Shown here piece by piece: positions 50,545 through 58,061 of a stretch of DNA of 64,000 nucleotides. The notes below the pieces were generated by a model, which did no database searches, had not been told where the DNA came from, and saw only the letters and a list, made by a program, of their open reading frames with translations. The stretch's first letter is position 1. Each line of letters begins with the position of its first letter. The stretch covers positions 13,748 through 77,747 of the forward strand of contig NZ_DASYTH010000297.1 in the NCBI RefSeq assembly GCF_036002505.1. Reading direction: 5' to 3'. Both the position numbers and the translations under genes were made by a program. The DNA comes from DASYTH01 sp036002505. Its GTDB lineage: Bacteria; Actinomycetota; Actinomycetes; Mycobacteriales; Pseudonocardiaceae.

Positions 50545-50790
50545 GCTTATACTCCTCAGAAAGCCGGGCGACGCAATTGATAAACCAGGGCGCGCCCGGG
50601 TGTCGCAATCGTACTCGGCAGTGCAAGTCCCCGTGACGTCAGGGGAAGGGTATTTGACTACGCTTTGTAGTCGAATCCAGTGTGTGTTATGCGACTATCC
50701 AATGGTCGTCGGGGCGATGGCAGCAGGTCGAAGCCATGTTGATGGCGCCACCTTCGATGCCCGGATATAGAATATCGATACATTGTCCGA
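50545..50790. other. Gene-free stretch between peptides A and B with two dyads
   Basis: AT-richer than its surroundings. It holds CCCCGTGACGTCAGGGG (50629-50645, a dyad centred on TGACGTCA) and the hairpin GACTACGCTTTGTAGTC (50656-50672). Either may be an operator for the nearby Crp/Fnr regulator or an attenuator on the peptide transcript. No tRNA fold was found. Confidence 0.4.
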
Positions 50791-50901
50791 TCACTCAGAG
50801 TCATGATCTGCCCGCAGATCTCCCAGTAGGATCTCGCCGATGTCGATCAGTTCAGACTCCAATGCGGGCTCGTCCTCGCCGGGAGGCTGCGATGAACTCA
50901 T
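50791..50901 (-). CDS. Small acidic peptide B, paralogue of peptide A
   Basis: Thirty-six residues: MSSSQPPGEDEPALE then SELIDIGEILLGDLRADHD and SE at the end. Residues 15-34 align without gaps with peptide A (12 of 20 identical, others mostly conservative), while the initial parts differ, so the conserved block is likely a recognition leader. It stops right after the block, lacking the basic segment and tail of peptide A: either a truncated relic or a precursor with a very short DHDSE core. The ATG has AAAGGAA eight bases upstream. It sits 75 bp after the Crp/Fnr stop, on the same strand. Too short for most gene finders. Confidence 0.6.
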   Translation of the reverse strand: MSSSQPPGEDEPALESELIDIGEILLGDLRADHDSE

Positions 50902-50976
50902 GATTGCGGTTCCTTTCCTGCCCCGGATAATCAGAAACGCGCGGTAATGCCACCGTGGATCACGGTAGAGGTGAGC

Positions 50977-51660
50977 TCAGACGGTACGCTTACCCGCCGC
51001 GAACTCCCGAAGCTGCTGCTGGCGCTCGATTATAACTCTTCCGCGGGTAGTCGCAACGATACTGAGGGAGCGCAACCGATCGAGGCCGCGGATGAGAGTG
51101 CTCCGGGAGACGCGCGCGATGGCTGCCAGTTCTTCCTGTCCAAAGGGGAGGATTATGGGCGCGTCGGCCGGGGCGTCCGGCGCGCACTGGGCGGCCAGTT
51201 CGACGAGGATGGCGGCCAGCCGTTGAGGGAACTCTGGGCCGCCGGCTTCCAGATGAAGATGCGCCGATTGTTCGAGGCGGATGGCGGCGGTGCGGAACAG
51301 CTCTTCGGCGATGTGCGGCCGGTTCGAGAGGACGGCCCGAAGCCGGGTGGCGGGGATGACGAGGGCGGTGACCGGGGTGATGGCCTGGATCGTGGCGTTG
51401 CGGGGGAGGTCGGTGATCGCGGCGAGCTCGCCGACGATCTCGCCGGGGCCGCGGGCCGCGATGGGGGCGAGCTCACCGCGGTCGTTGGTGACCGTGATCT
51501 TCACCCAGCCGGAACGCAGGACGTACATGCTGCCCGGTGGGCCGCCCTGAGACGCGATGATCTCGTCGGGGCGCCAGGTGCGGGTGTAGCCGGCGGCGGC
51601 GAGCGCGTCCTGCTCGGCGGGGAAGAGGCGGTGCCAGGCTCGGCTGTCCGGATCGGTCAC
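50977..51660 (-). CDS. Crp/Fnr-family transcriptional regulator with cNMP-binding domain
   Basis: Regulator of 227 residues. The N-terminal cyclic-nucleotide-binding beta-roll (about 10-125) has the phosphate-cassette-like segment PGEIVGELAAITDLPRNATIQA, keeping the key Glu and Arg with Asn in place of the usual Ser/Thr. The C-terminal winged helix (about 145-220) has QEELAAIARVSRSTLIRGLDRL. GTG start with GAAGGA seven bases upstream. First gene of the minus-strand set leading to the peptides and the HExxH enzyme; since the opposite operon carries a cyclase-like domain, it may sense that product. No cysteines of an Fe-S (Fnr) type cluster at the N-terminus. Confidence 0.9.
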   Translation of the reverse strand: MTDPDSRAWHRLFPAEQDALAAAGYTRTWRPDEIIASQGGPPGSMYVLRSGWVKITVTNDRGELAPIAARGPGEIVGELAAITDLPRNATIQAITPVTALVIPATRLRAVLSNRPHIAEELFRTAAIRLEQSAHLHLEAGGPEFPQRLAAILVELAAQCAPDAPADAPIILPFGQEELAAIARVSRSTLIRGLDRLRSLSIVATTRGRVIIERQQQLREFAAGKRTV

Positions 51661-51762
51661 GCGTAGGTCCTTCGGGGAGTCGGGCCCGGCGTATCAAATG
51701 ACACATCGTGAGATCCCGCTAAGCGTAAGCATCGCAGTGTGTTGCGCACGCTGGGAATAACG

Positions 51763-52149
51763 ATGGACAGTCAGGAATCGGATCGCCAGAGGTTCCGGCG
51801 CCTCATGGCGGAGTCGTCGGGGTCGACGCCGCGGCCGATCCCGCCGCACCCTCCGCTGGTATCGGGCGGGTGGTACCACGGCATGTCGGTGGAGGAGGTG
51901 TTGGGACCGGGGCGGGTTCCGCTCGAGGAGCCGGTGGACCGGTCGGTGGGCGCGGCGCTGGCGCTCACGATGATGTTCGGGCCGGTAGGTTTGTTCTACG
52001 TGTCGATGGTCGGCGGGCTGGCCTGCACGGCGCTGACGATCGTGGCGGTGTTGCTGTACGGGCCGGCGCCGTTGCTGATCGCCTGGCCGATCTCCATGGT
52101 GTGCTCCGGGATCATCGCCGGCGCGATGCGGAAGGAGTACCGGCAGTAG
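51763..52149 (+). CDS. Small two-helix membrane protein of unknown function
   Basis: 128 residues from the ATG at 51763 (GGGA a few bases upstream; a GTG at 51739 is possible). A polar N-terminal half contains SGGWYHGMSVEEVLGPGRVPLEE, then two helices, VGAALALTMMFGPVGLFYVSMVGGLACTALTIVAVLL and PLLIAWPISMVCSGIIAGAM. The MFGPVGLFY line with two closely spaced helices recalls small YccF/holin-like membrane proteins but I cannot place it. Divergent from the Crp/Fnr gene across 102 bp. Confidence 0.55.
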   Translation: MDSQESDRQRFRRLMAESSGSTPRPIPPHPPLVSGGWYHGMSVEEVLGPGRVPLEEPVDRSVGAALALTMMFGPVGLFYVSMVGGLACTALTIVAVLLYGPAPLLIAWPISMVCSGIIAGAMRKEYRQ

Positions 52150-52205
52150 AAGTGCGACGTCCGGCTCGGCCGACGCGGGTGCTCGGACGAGTCGTCGATA
52201 TAGAG

Positions 52206-52236
52206 CCGCCCGGGTGCTGAGAAAGCGCCCGGGCGG
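52206..52236 (+). terminator. Hairpin terminator
   Basis: CCGCCCGGGTGCT (52206-52218) pairs with AGCGCCCGGGCGG (52224-52236), one mismatch, followed by TTCGGTCT. Ends the small membrane protein transcript before the ROK gene. Confidence 0.7.
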
Positions 52237-52378
52237 TTCGGTCTGTGCCGGCGCGGGCGGCACGGCCAGAGACCGGCCATCTTCGTTAGGCTGAATGGAG
52301 TATTGCCGGCACCTGTGAGCTTGGGTGAGGCTGCCTGTCGGCAGCATTTGGTCAGGGCCTGAACGAAGTGGGTGCAGC

Positions 52379-53599
52379 GTGGCGGACAGCCGGCCGGTCG
52401 ACCAGGCCGACCTGCGCCGGGGGAACCTCGCTCTGCTCGTGCGCATCCTGCGCGAGCACGGCGCGCTGTCCCGGGCTCAGCTCGCCATGCGCTCGGGGCT
52501 GTCCAAGGCCGCGGTGTCCAGCCTCGTCGGCGACCTCGAGCTGCGCGGTCTGGTGCACGCGGCCGGCGTCTCGTCGGGTGGGCTGGGGCGGCCGGGCCGG
52601 CTGGTCGCCCTGCGGCCCGGCAGCGCCTGCGGCATCGGGCTCGATGTCCACATCGGACACGTCGGCGCGGTCGTCACGGACCTGCGCGGCGAGACGCTGT
52701 TCCGCCGGCGGGTGGCCTGCGAGGTGCCGGCCGTGGGCCCCGAGCGGGCGCTCGACGAGCTCGCCGCCGTCGCGGGCGCGGCGCTCGCCGCGGTGAGCGC
52801 CGCCGGTGGGCACCCCGCGGGCCTCACGGTCAGCGTGCCGGGGCTGGTCGACACGGATGCCGGCATGGTCCGGTTCGCGCCGCGGCTGCGCTGGCGGGAC
52901 GTCTCGGTCGCCGCCGGTCTGGCCGCGCGGACCGGGGTGCGCCTCGCCGACCTCGCCGTCGACAACGACGCGAACCTCGGCGCCATGGCCGAGCACGCGG
53001 CGGCGCCGGTGCCCGACCTGGTGTACGTGACCGGCGACTTCGGCATCGGCGGCGGGGTGATCACCGGCGGCCGGCTGGTCCGCGGCGCGATCGGCTTCGC
53101 CGGGGAGATCGGCCACATGCCGATGGATCCGCTCGGGCCGGAGTGCTCGTGCGGGCGGCGCGGTTGCTGGGAGACCCAGGTCGGGCTCGGCGCGCTGCTG
53201 CAGGCCGGCGCCGATCCGGGAGACCCGGTGTGCGACCCCACGCTGGACCTGGACGAGCGGATGGCGATCATCCGGGCCCGGGCCGAGCGGGGCGACCGGC
53301 GCACCCGGCACGCCCTGCATCAGATCGGCTCCGCGCTCGGCACCGGAGTGTCCATTGTGGTCAACATGCTGAACCCGGCCGTGGTGGTGCTGGGCGGTTA
53401 CTTCGCCGCACTCCCGGAGTGGCTGGTGGAGCCGGTCCGCGCGGAGGTGGCCGCCCGGGTGCTCGCCCCGGGCGTGCGCATCGCCGGCTCGACGCTCGGG
53501 TTCGCCGCGCCGGCCACCGGCGGGGCGCTCGCGTCGCTGCGCCGGGTGCTGGCCGACCCGACCCTGATTTCCCGACAGATCATGGAAAGAGGTACGTGA
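52379..53599 (+). CDS. ROK-family transcriptional repressor (XylR type)
   Basis: Sugar-responsive repressor of 406 residues, almost certainly controlling xylA. The N-terminal winged helix (about 8-75) reads LRRGNLALLVRILREHGALSRAQLA and LSKAAVSSLVGDLELRGLV. The ROK/sugar-kinase-like domain has DNDANLGAMAEH, GFAGEIGHMPMDPLGPECSCGRRGCWE, which is the zinc-binding CxCxxxxC ROK signature, and the GGYFA end. The GTG at 52379 is preferred; codons before it are not homologous-looking. Its stop shares one base with the xylA start (TGATG), so the two are translationally coupled. In the family, xylose is the usual inducer. Confidence 0.92.
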   Translation: MADSRPVDQADLRRGNLALLVRILREHGALSRAQLAMRSGLSKAAVSSLVGDLELRGLVHAAGVSSGGLGRPGRLVALRPGSACGIGLDVHIGHVGAVVTDLRGETLFRRRVACEVPAVGPERALDELAAVAGAALAAVSAAGGHPAGLTVSVPGLVDTDAGMVRFAPRLRWRDVSVAAGLAARTGVRLADLAVDNDANLGAMAEHAAAPVPDLVYVTGDFGIGGGVITGGRLVRGAIGFAGEIGHMPMDPLGPECSCGRRGCWETQVGLGALLQAGADPGDPVCDPTLDLDERMAIIRARAERGDRRTRHALHQIGSALGTGVSIVVNMLNPAVVVLGGYFAALPEWLVEPVRAEVAARVLAPGVRIAGSTLGFAAPATGGALASLRRVLADPTLISRQIMERGT

Positions 53600-54759
53600 T
53601 GAGCAACGACTACAGCCCGCGCCCCGAGCACAAGTTCAGCTTCGGGCTGTGGACGGTGGGATGGCTGGGCATCGACCCGTTCGGCGTGGCCACCCGGGAG
53701 CCGATGGACCCGGTGCACGCGGTGGAGCGGCTGGCGTCCCTCGGCGCGTGGGGGGTCAGCTTCCACGACGACGACCTGATCCCGTTCGGCGCGGACGACG
53801 CGGAGCGCTCGAACCGGATCGCCGCGTTCCGGAAAGCCTTGGACGCCAGCGGTCTGGTGGTGCCGATGGCGACCACGAACCTGTTCACCCACCCGGTGTT
53901 CAAGGACGGCGCGTTCACCGCGAACGACCGGGACATCCGGCGGTTCGCGCTGCGCAAGGTGCTCCGCAACCTCGACCTCGCGGCCGAGCTGGGCGCGAAG
54001 ACCTACGTGCTGTGGGGTGGCCGCGAGGGCTCGGAGTCACCGGTGGCCAAGGACGTCCGGGCCGCGCTGGACCGCTACGCCGAGGGTCTGAACGTGCTGT
54101 GCGCCTACGTCCGGGAGCAGGGCTACGACATCCGGTTCGCCATCGAGCCGAAGCCGAACGAGCCGCGCGGCGACATCCTGCTGCCCACCATCGGGCACGC
54201 CCTGGCGTTCATCACCGAGCTGGCCGACCCGGAGATCGTCGGGCTGAACCCGGAGGTCGGGCACGAGCAGATGGCCGGGCTCTCGGTGGTGCACGGCTAC
54301 GCGCAGGCGCTCTGGCACGGCAAGCTCTTCCACCTGGACCTCAACGGGCAGACGGGTCCGCGCTACGACCAGGACCTCCGGTTCGGCAACGGGGACGTGA
54401 AGAGCGCCTTCCTGCTGGTGGATCTGCTGGAGGGGGCCGGGTACGACGGGGCGCGGCACTTCGACTTCAAGCCGGCGCGCACCGAGGACGAGGACGGGGT
54501 GTGGGCCGCGGCCGCGGGCTGCATGAAGAACTACCTGATCTTCAAGGAGCGGGCGGCGGCGTTCCGGGCCGACCCGGAGGTGGCCGCGGCGCTGGCGGCG
54601 ACCCGGGTGGCGGAGTTGTCCGAGCCGACGCTCGCGGCCGGGGAGAGCCTCACCGCGTTGCGCACCGAGGAGTTCGACCCTGAAGCCGCGGCGAAGCGCG
54701 GAAAGGGCGTGGAGCTGCTGGACCAGCTCGCCCTCGAGCACCTGTTCGGGGTGCGCTGA
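53599..54759 (+). CDS. xylA: Xylose isomerase
   Basis: Converts D-xylose to D-xylulose (and glucose to fructose), the first step of xylose use in bacteria; cytoplasmic metal enzyme. 386 residues, the size of the actinobacterial class I enzyme. Signatures: GLWTVGW, the HDDDLIPFG catalytic-His/Asp segment, WGGREGSE, the metal-ligand Glu in FAIEPKPNEPRGD, LNPEVGHEQMAG, HLDLNGQ and HFDFKPARTED. Start overlaps the ROK stop by one base. Links directly to the xylanases of the first region, whose product it would process after import; no xylulokinase (xylB) is in the window. Confidence 0.97.
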   Translation: MSNDYSPRPEHKFSFGLWTVGWLGIDPFGVATREPMDPVHAVERLASLGAWGVSFHDDDLIPFGADDAERSNRIAAFRKALDASGLVVPMATTNLFTHPVFKDGAFTANDRDIRRFALRKVLRNLDLAAELGAKTYVLWGGREGSESPVAKDVRAALDRYAEGLNVLCAYVREQGYDIRFAIEPKPNEPRGDILLPTIGHALAFITELADPEIVGLNPEVGHEQMAGLSVVHGYAQALWHGKLFHLDLNGQTGPRYDQDLRFGNGDVKSAFLLVDLLEGAGYDGARHFDFKPARTEDEDGVWAAAAGCMKNYLIFKERAAAFRADPEVAAALAATRVAELSEPTLAAGESLTALRTEEFDPEAAAKRGKGVELLDQLALEHLFGVR

Positions 54760-54766
54760 GAAATTA

Positions 54767-54815
54767 GGTGAATGCAGCACTCACGAAAATGGTCTGCGTG
54801 AGTGCTGCATTCACC
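54767..54815. terminator. Perfect 19-bp hairpin between xylA and the FN3 gene
   Basis: GGTGAATGCAGCACTCACG (54767-54785) and its exact reverse complement (54797-54815), 11-nt loop. Located 8 bp after the xylA stop and just before the end of the convergent FN3 gene, so it can serve both strands. It is related in style to the hairpin at 30204. Confidence 0.85.
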
Positions 54816-54826
54816 GGGGTGGAACC

Positions 54827-55222
54827 CTAGGAGACCACGATGCTGATCGGGGCGCTCGGGACGGAGCGGTTCAGGGCGAAATCGACGGCCTGAACGGTGA
54901 TCTGGTGCGGGCCGGGGGTGATCCGGCCGAGGTCGACCAGGGTCTGGATGTCGTAGGTCGTGGCGACCGGCTTGGCGCGCTGCTGACCGTCGACGAGCAC
55001 CCAGTAGTTCTTCACGCCGGTGCCCACGTCGGTGGACGGATCCCAGCTGACGACCGGCGCGTTGCGGGTCACCGTGGCCGCCGCGGCCAGCGTGGTGTCG
55101 TGCACGTTCTGCGGCACGGTCGGGGGCGTGGTGTCGGTCTCGGCGGCGGCGGACGGCGCGACAATGGCGGCCGCGGCAACCGCGAGCGCGGCCGTCAGGA
55201 TCTTCTTGCCAAAGGTGTTCAC
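54827..55222 (-). CDS. Small secreted FN3-domain protein
   Basis: 131 residues. The GTG at 55222 lies eight bases after GAGGAG; a GTG three codons earlier overlaps the ribosome site. Signal peptide about 1-27 (KKILTAALAVAAAAIVAPSAAA). The mature part is a single fibronectin type III-like domain, TPPTVPQNVH... VVSWDPSTDVGTGVKNYWVLVDG ... GPHQITVQAVDFALNRSVPSAPISIVVS, similar to the FN3 modules in the xylanases but with no enzyme attached. Role unknown; it may bind carbohydrate or cell wall. Divergent from the cyclase gene. Confidence 0.7.
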   Translation of the reverse strand: MNTFGKKILTAALAVAAAAIVAPSAAAETDTTPPTVPQNVHDTTLAAAATVTRNAPVVSWDPSTDVGTGVKNYWVLVDGQQRAKPVATTYDIQTLVDLGRITPGPHQITVQAVDFALNRSVPSAPISIVVS

Positions 55223-55438
55223 TGCATACACTCCTCATGACGAAAATGACTCGTCAGGACGTTGGAGAATGGGGGCTTTCTCCGGCGTAACTCACCGCGG
55301 CGAAGCTAACTTCGGGCCTTGGTGGAATTCTCGTAATTGGCTGGAATATCGGCATACCGGCTCGTCATGGGGTTGCCCGGCCGGCGTACCCTGCCGCCGA
55401 CGGGTCGCGACGGCGCGGCCGGAGCGAGGAGGCGCACC

Positions 55439-56212
55439 ATGGCGTTGCTGCAGGACCTGCTCGGCGCGATCCGGGAGAGCCGGATCGAGATCGTCGACCT
55501 CACCGCGCCGCTGTCGGCGAGCACGCCGGTGCTGCGGCTGCCCGAGCCGTTCGCCAACACGATCCCGTTCCAGCTCGAGGAGATCAGCCGGTACGACGAG
55601 CCCGGCCCGTTCTGGTACTGGAACAACATCCACACCGGCGAGCACACCGGCACCCACGTCGACGCGCCGAAGCACTGGGCCTCCGGGCAGGACGGCCTCG
55701 ACGTCGCCCAGCTCCCGCTGCGCGCGCTGGTCGCGCCCGCGGTCGTGCTCGACGTGTCCGGCAAGGTGGCCGGCAACCCCGACTTCGTGCTGGAGATCGA
55801 GCACGTCCGGAAGTGGGAGCAGGCCAACGGCCCGCTGCCGGCCGGCGGATGGCTGCTCTACCGCACCGGGTGGGACGAGCGGTCCAGCGACGAGGCGGCC
55901 TTCCTCAACGCCGACGAGACCGGGCCGCACTCACCCGGCGTGTCCGCGGAGTGCGCGCGGTGGCTGGCCGAGGAGACGGAGCTCGCCGGGTTGGGCGTGG
56001 AGACCGTCGGCACGGACGCCGGCGCGGCGCACAGCTTCACGCCGGCGTTCCCGGTGCACAACTACTTCCTCGGCGCGGGCAAGTGCGGGCTGACCCAGTT
56101 GCAGAACCTGGCTCAGCTGCCGGCGACCGGCGCGATGATCGTGGTCTCGCCGCTGCCGATCGTCGGCGGTTCGGGCAGCCCGGCGCGGGTTTATGCGCTG
56201 GTAGAGAAGTGA
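55439..56212 (+). CDS. Cyclase-family metal hydrolase (PF04199, kynurenine-formamidase-like)
   Basis: 257 residues from the ATG at 55439, six bases after GAGGAGG. HTGEHTGTHVDAPKHW is the zinc-binding HxGTHxDxPxH signature of the bacterial cyclase/kynurenine formamidase superfamily, and GVGTEVGSIDAG-like VETVGTDAGAAHSFTPAFPVHNYFL follows. This superfamily hydrolyses amides and lactones, for example formylkynurenine or isatin. The stop overlaps the GTG of the following thiamine-diphosphate enzyme (GTGA), so they act as a pair. The substrate cannot be told from sequence; a ring-opening or amide-hydrolysis step feeding a 2-keto acid to its partner is a reasonable guess. Confidence 0.85.
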   Translation: MALLQDLLGAIRESRIEIVDLTAPLSASTPVLRLPEPFANTIPFQLEEISRYDEPGPFWYWNNIHTGEHTGTHVDAPKHWASGQDGLDVAQLPLRALVAPAVVLDVSGKVAGNPDFVLEIEHVRKWEQANGPLPAGGWLLYRTGWDERSSDEAAFLNADETGPHSPGVSAECARWLAEETELAGLGVETVGTDAGAAHSFTPAFPVHNYFLGAGKCGLTQLQNLAQLPATGAMIVVSPLPIVGGSGSPARVYALVEK

Positions 56213-57831
56213 ATACGGCTGAACTCGTTGGTCGGGTGCTGGCCGGGCTGGGCGCGGGGCACGCGTTCGGGGTGGTCGGCAGCGGCAACTTCGAGGTGAC
56301 CAACGCGTTGCGCGCGCACGGGGTGCCGTTCACGGCCACCCGGCACGAGTGCGGCGCGGCGACCATGGCCGACGCCTATGCCCGGATGAGCGGCCGGCTC
56401 GCGCTGGTCACCCTGCACCAGGGGTGCGGGCTGACCAACGCGATGACCGGGATCGGCGAGGCGGCGAAGAGCCGGACCCCGATGATCGTGCTGGCCGGCG
56501 AGGTCGCCGCCTCCGCCGTGCGCTCCAACTTCCGGATCGACCAGGGCGGCGCGGCCGAGGCGGTGGGCGCGGTGGCCGACCGGGTGTACTCCGCGGAGAC
56601 CGCGGTGGCCGACACGCTGCGGGCCTACCGCACCGCGGTGTACGAGCGCCGCACGGTGGTGCTGAACCTGCCGCTGGACGTGCAGCGCGAGCCCGCGGCC
56701 GACGTCCCGGTGGAGAAACCCCCGCCGCCGCAACCGGTCCGGCCGGACGGCACGGTGATCCGGGAGCTGGCCGCGGTGCTCGGCCGGGCCAGTCGCCCGG
56801 TGTTCGTCGCCGGCCGGGGCGCCCGCGGTGCCGGCCCGGAACTGCGCGCGCTGGCCGCCGCGTCCGGCGCGCTGCTGGCCACCTCGGCCGTCGCCAACGG
56901 GCTCTTCGCCGGGGACCCGTGGGCGCTGGGCATCTCCGGCGGGTTCGCCTCGCCGCTGACCGCCGAGCTGATCAGCGGCGCCGACCTGGTGGTCGGCTGG
57001 GGCTGCGCGCTGAACATGTGGACCACCCGGCACGGCCGGCTGCTCTCCCCGGACGCGGTGCTGGCCCAGGTCGACCTGGACCCCGCGGCGCTGGGCGTGC
57101 ACCGCCCGGTGGATCTCGGCGTGCTCGGCGACGTCGCCCTCACCGCCCGGGACACGCTGGCCGAGGTCGTTCCGGCGGCCGGATATCGCAGCGCGGACGT
57201 GCGGGCCCGGATCGCCGCCGCGGCGCGCTGGCGGGACGTGCCGTTCGAGGATCAGTCCACATCGGACCGGATCGACCCGCGGCGGCTGAGCGTGCTGCTG
57301 GACTCGTTGCTGCCGGCCGAGCGCGTCGTCGCCATCGACTCCGGCAACTTCATGGGCTACCCCAGCGCCTACCTGTCCGTGCCGGACGAGTACGGCTACG
57401 TGCTCACCCAGGCGTTCCAGTCGATCGGCCTGGGCCTGGCCACCGGGATCGGCGCGGCGCTGGCCCGCCCGGACCGGCTGGCCGTCGCCGCGCTCGGCGA
57501 CGGCGGCTGCCTGATGAGCGTCGCCGAGCTGGACACGGTGGCGCGCCTGGGGATCCCGATGGTCATCGTGGTCTACAACGACGACGCGTACGGCGCCGAG
57601 GTGCACCACTTCGGCCCGGACGGCGCGAACCTGGACACGGTCGTGTTCCCGGACACCGACATCGCCGCCATCGCCCGCGGGTTCGGCCTCGCCGGCAGCA
57701 CCGTGCGCACCCCCGGCGACCTCGGCGCCCTCACCGAATGGCTCTCCGGCCCGCGCGACCGCGCAATCCTGGTCGACGCCAAGATCACCAGCGACGGCGG
57801 CTCCTGGTGGCTCGCCGAAGCGTTTCACTAG
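56209..57831 (+). CDS. Thiamine-diphosphate-dependent decarboxylase/synthase-like enzyme
   Basis: 540-residue ThDP enzyme of the acetolactate synthase/benzoylformate decarboxylase group. The N-terminal Pyr domain has the catalytic Glu in ATRHECGAATMADAYAR; a central domain (about 190-320) is followed by the PP domain with GDGGCLMSVAELDTVARLGIPMVIVVYNDDAYGAEVHHF, the Mg-ThDP GDG...N motif. GTG start inside the end of the cyclase gene (GTGA). Lacks the regulatory partner of real acetolactate synthase. Probably decarboxylates or carboligates a 2-keto acid linked to the cyclase product; the exact reaction is open. Confidence 0.85.
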   Translation: MNTAELVGRVLAGLGAGHAFGVVGSGNFEVTNALRAHGVPFTATRHECGAATMADAYARMSGRLALVTLHQGCGLTNAMTGIGEAAKSRTPMIVLAGEVAASAVRSNFRIDQGGAAEAVGAVADRVYSAETAVADTLRAYRTAVYERRTVVLNLPLDVQREPAADVPVEKPPPPQPVRPDGTVIRELAAVLGRASRPVFVAGRGARGAGPELRALAAASGALLATSAVANGLFAGDPWALGISGGFASPLTAELISGADLVVGWGCALNMWTTRHGRLLSPDAVLAQVDLDPAALGVHRPVDLGVLGDVALTARDTLAEVVPAAGYRSADVRARIAAAARWRDVPFEDQSTSDRIDPRRLSVLLDSLLPAERVVAIDSGNFMGYPSAYLSVPDEYGYVLTQAFQSIGLGLATGIGAALARPDRLAVAALGDGGCLMSVAELDTVARLGIPMVIVVYNDDAYGAEVHHFGPDGANLDTVVFPDTDIAAIARGFGLAGSTVRTPGDLGALTEWLSGPRDRAILVDAKITSDGGSWWLAEAFH

Positions 57832-58061
57832 TCCGCCTCTCCGGAATTTTGACCTTGGTTGCGCCCCGGGAGACGGTGCGGCTGGCGGGTTGGTTGGGGC
57901 TGGGTGCCGTCACGGTCCCCTTAGGTGCGGTTGGTTGGGCGAGGCTGAGTGAAAGACCTGCGCGATGATCCCTCAGGCACGACCCAGGTGGTTGTATCAA
58001 TGGCCGGGCGGCGCACTCCGTAGGGTGGGTTTCGGTTTGGTGAAGGAGAGCGTGTGGCGCG

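Noticed and set aside
50581..50700. tRNA-like or intron-like fold near GTGCAAGTCC and GACTACGCTTTGTAGTC
   Set aside because: No full cloverleaf, T-arm or group I/II core could be assembled; only local hairpins remain.
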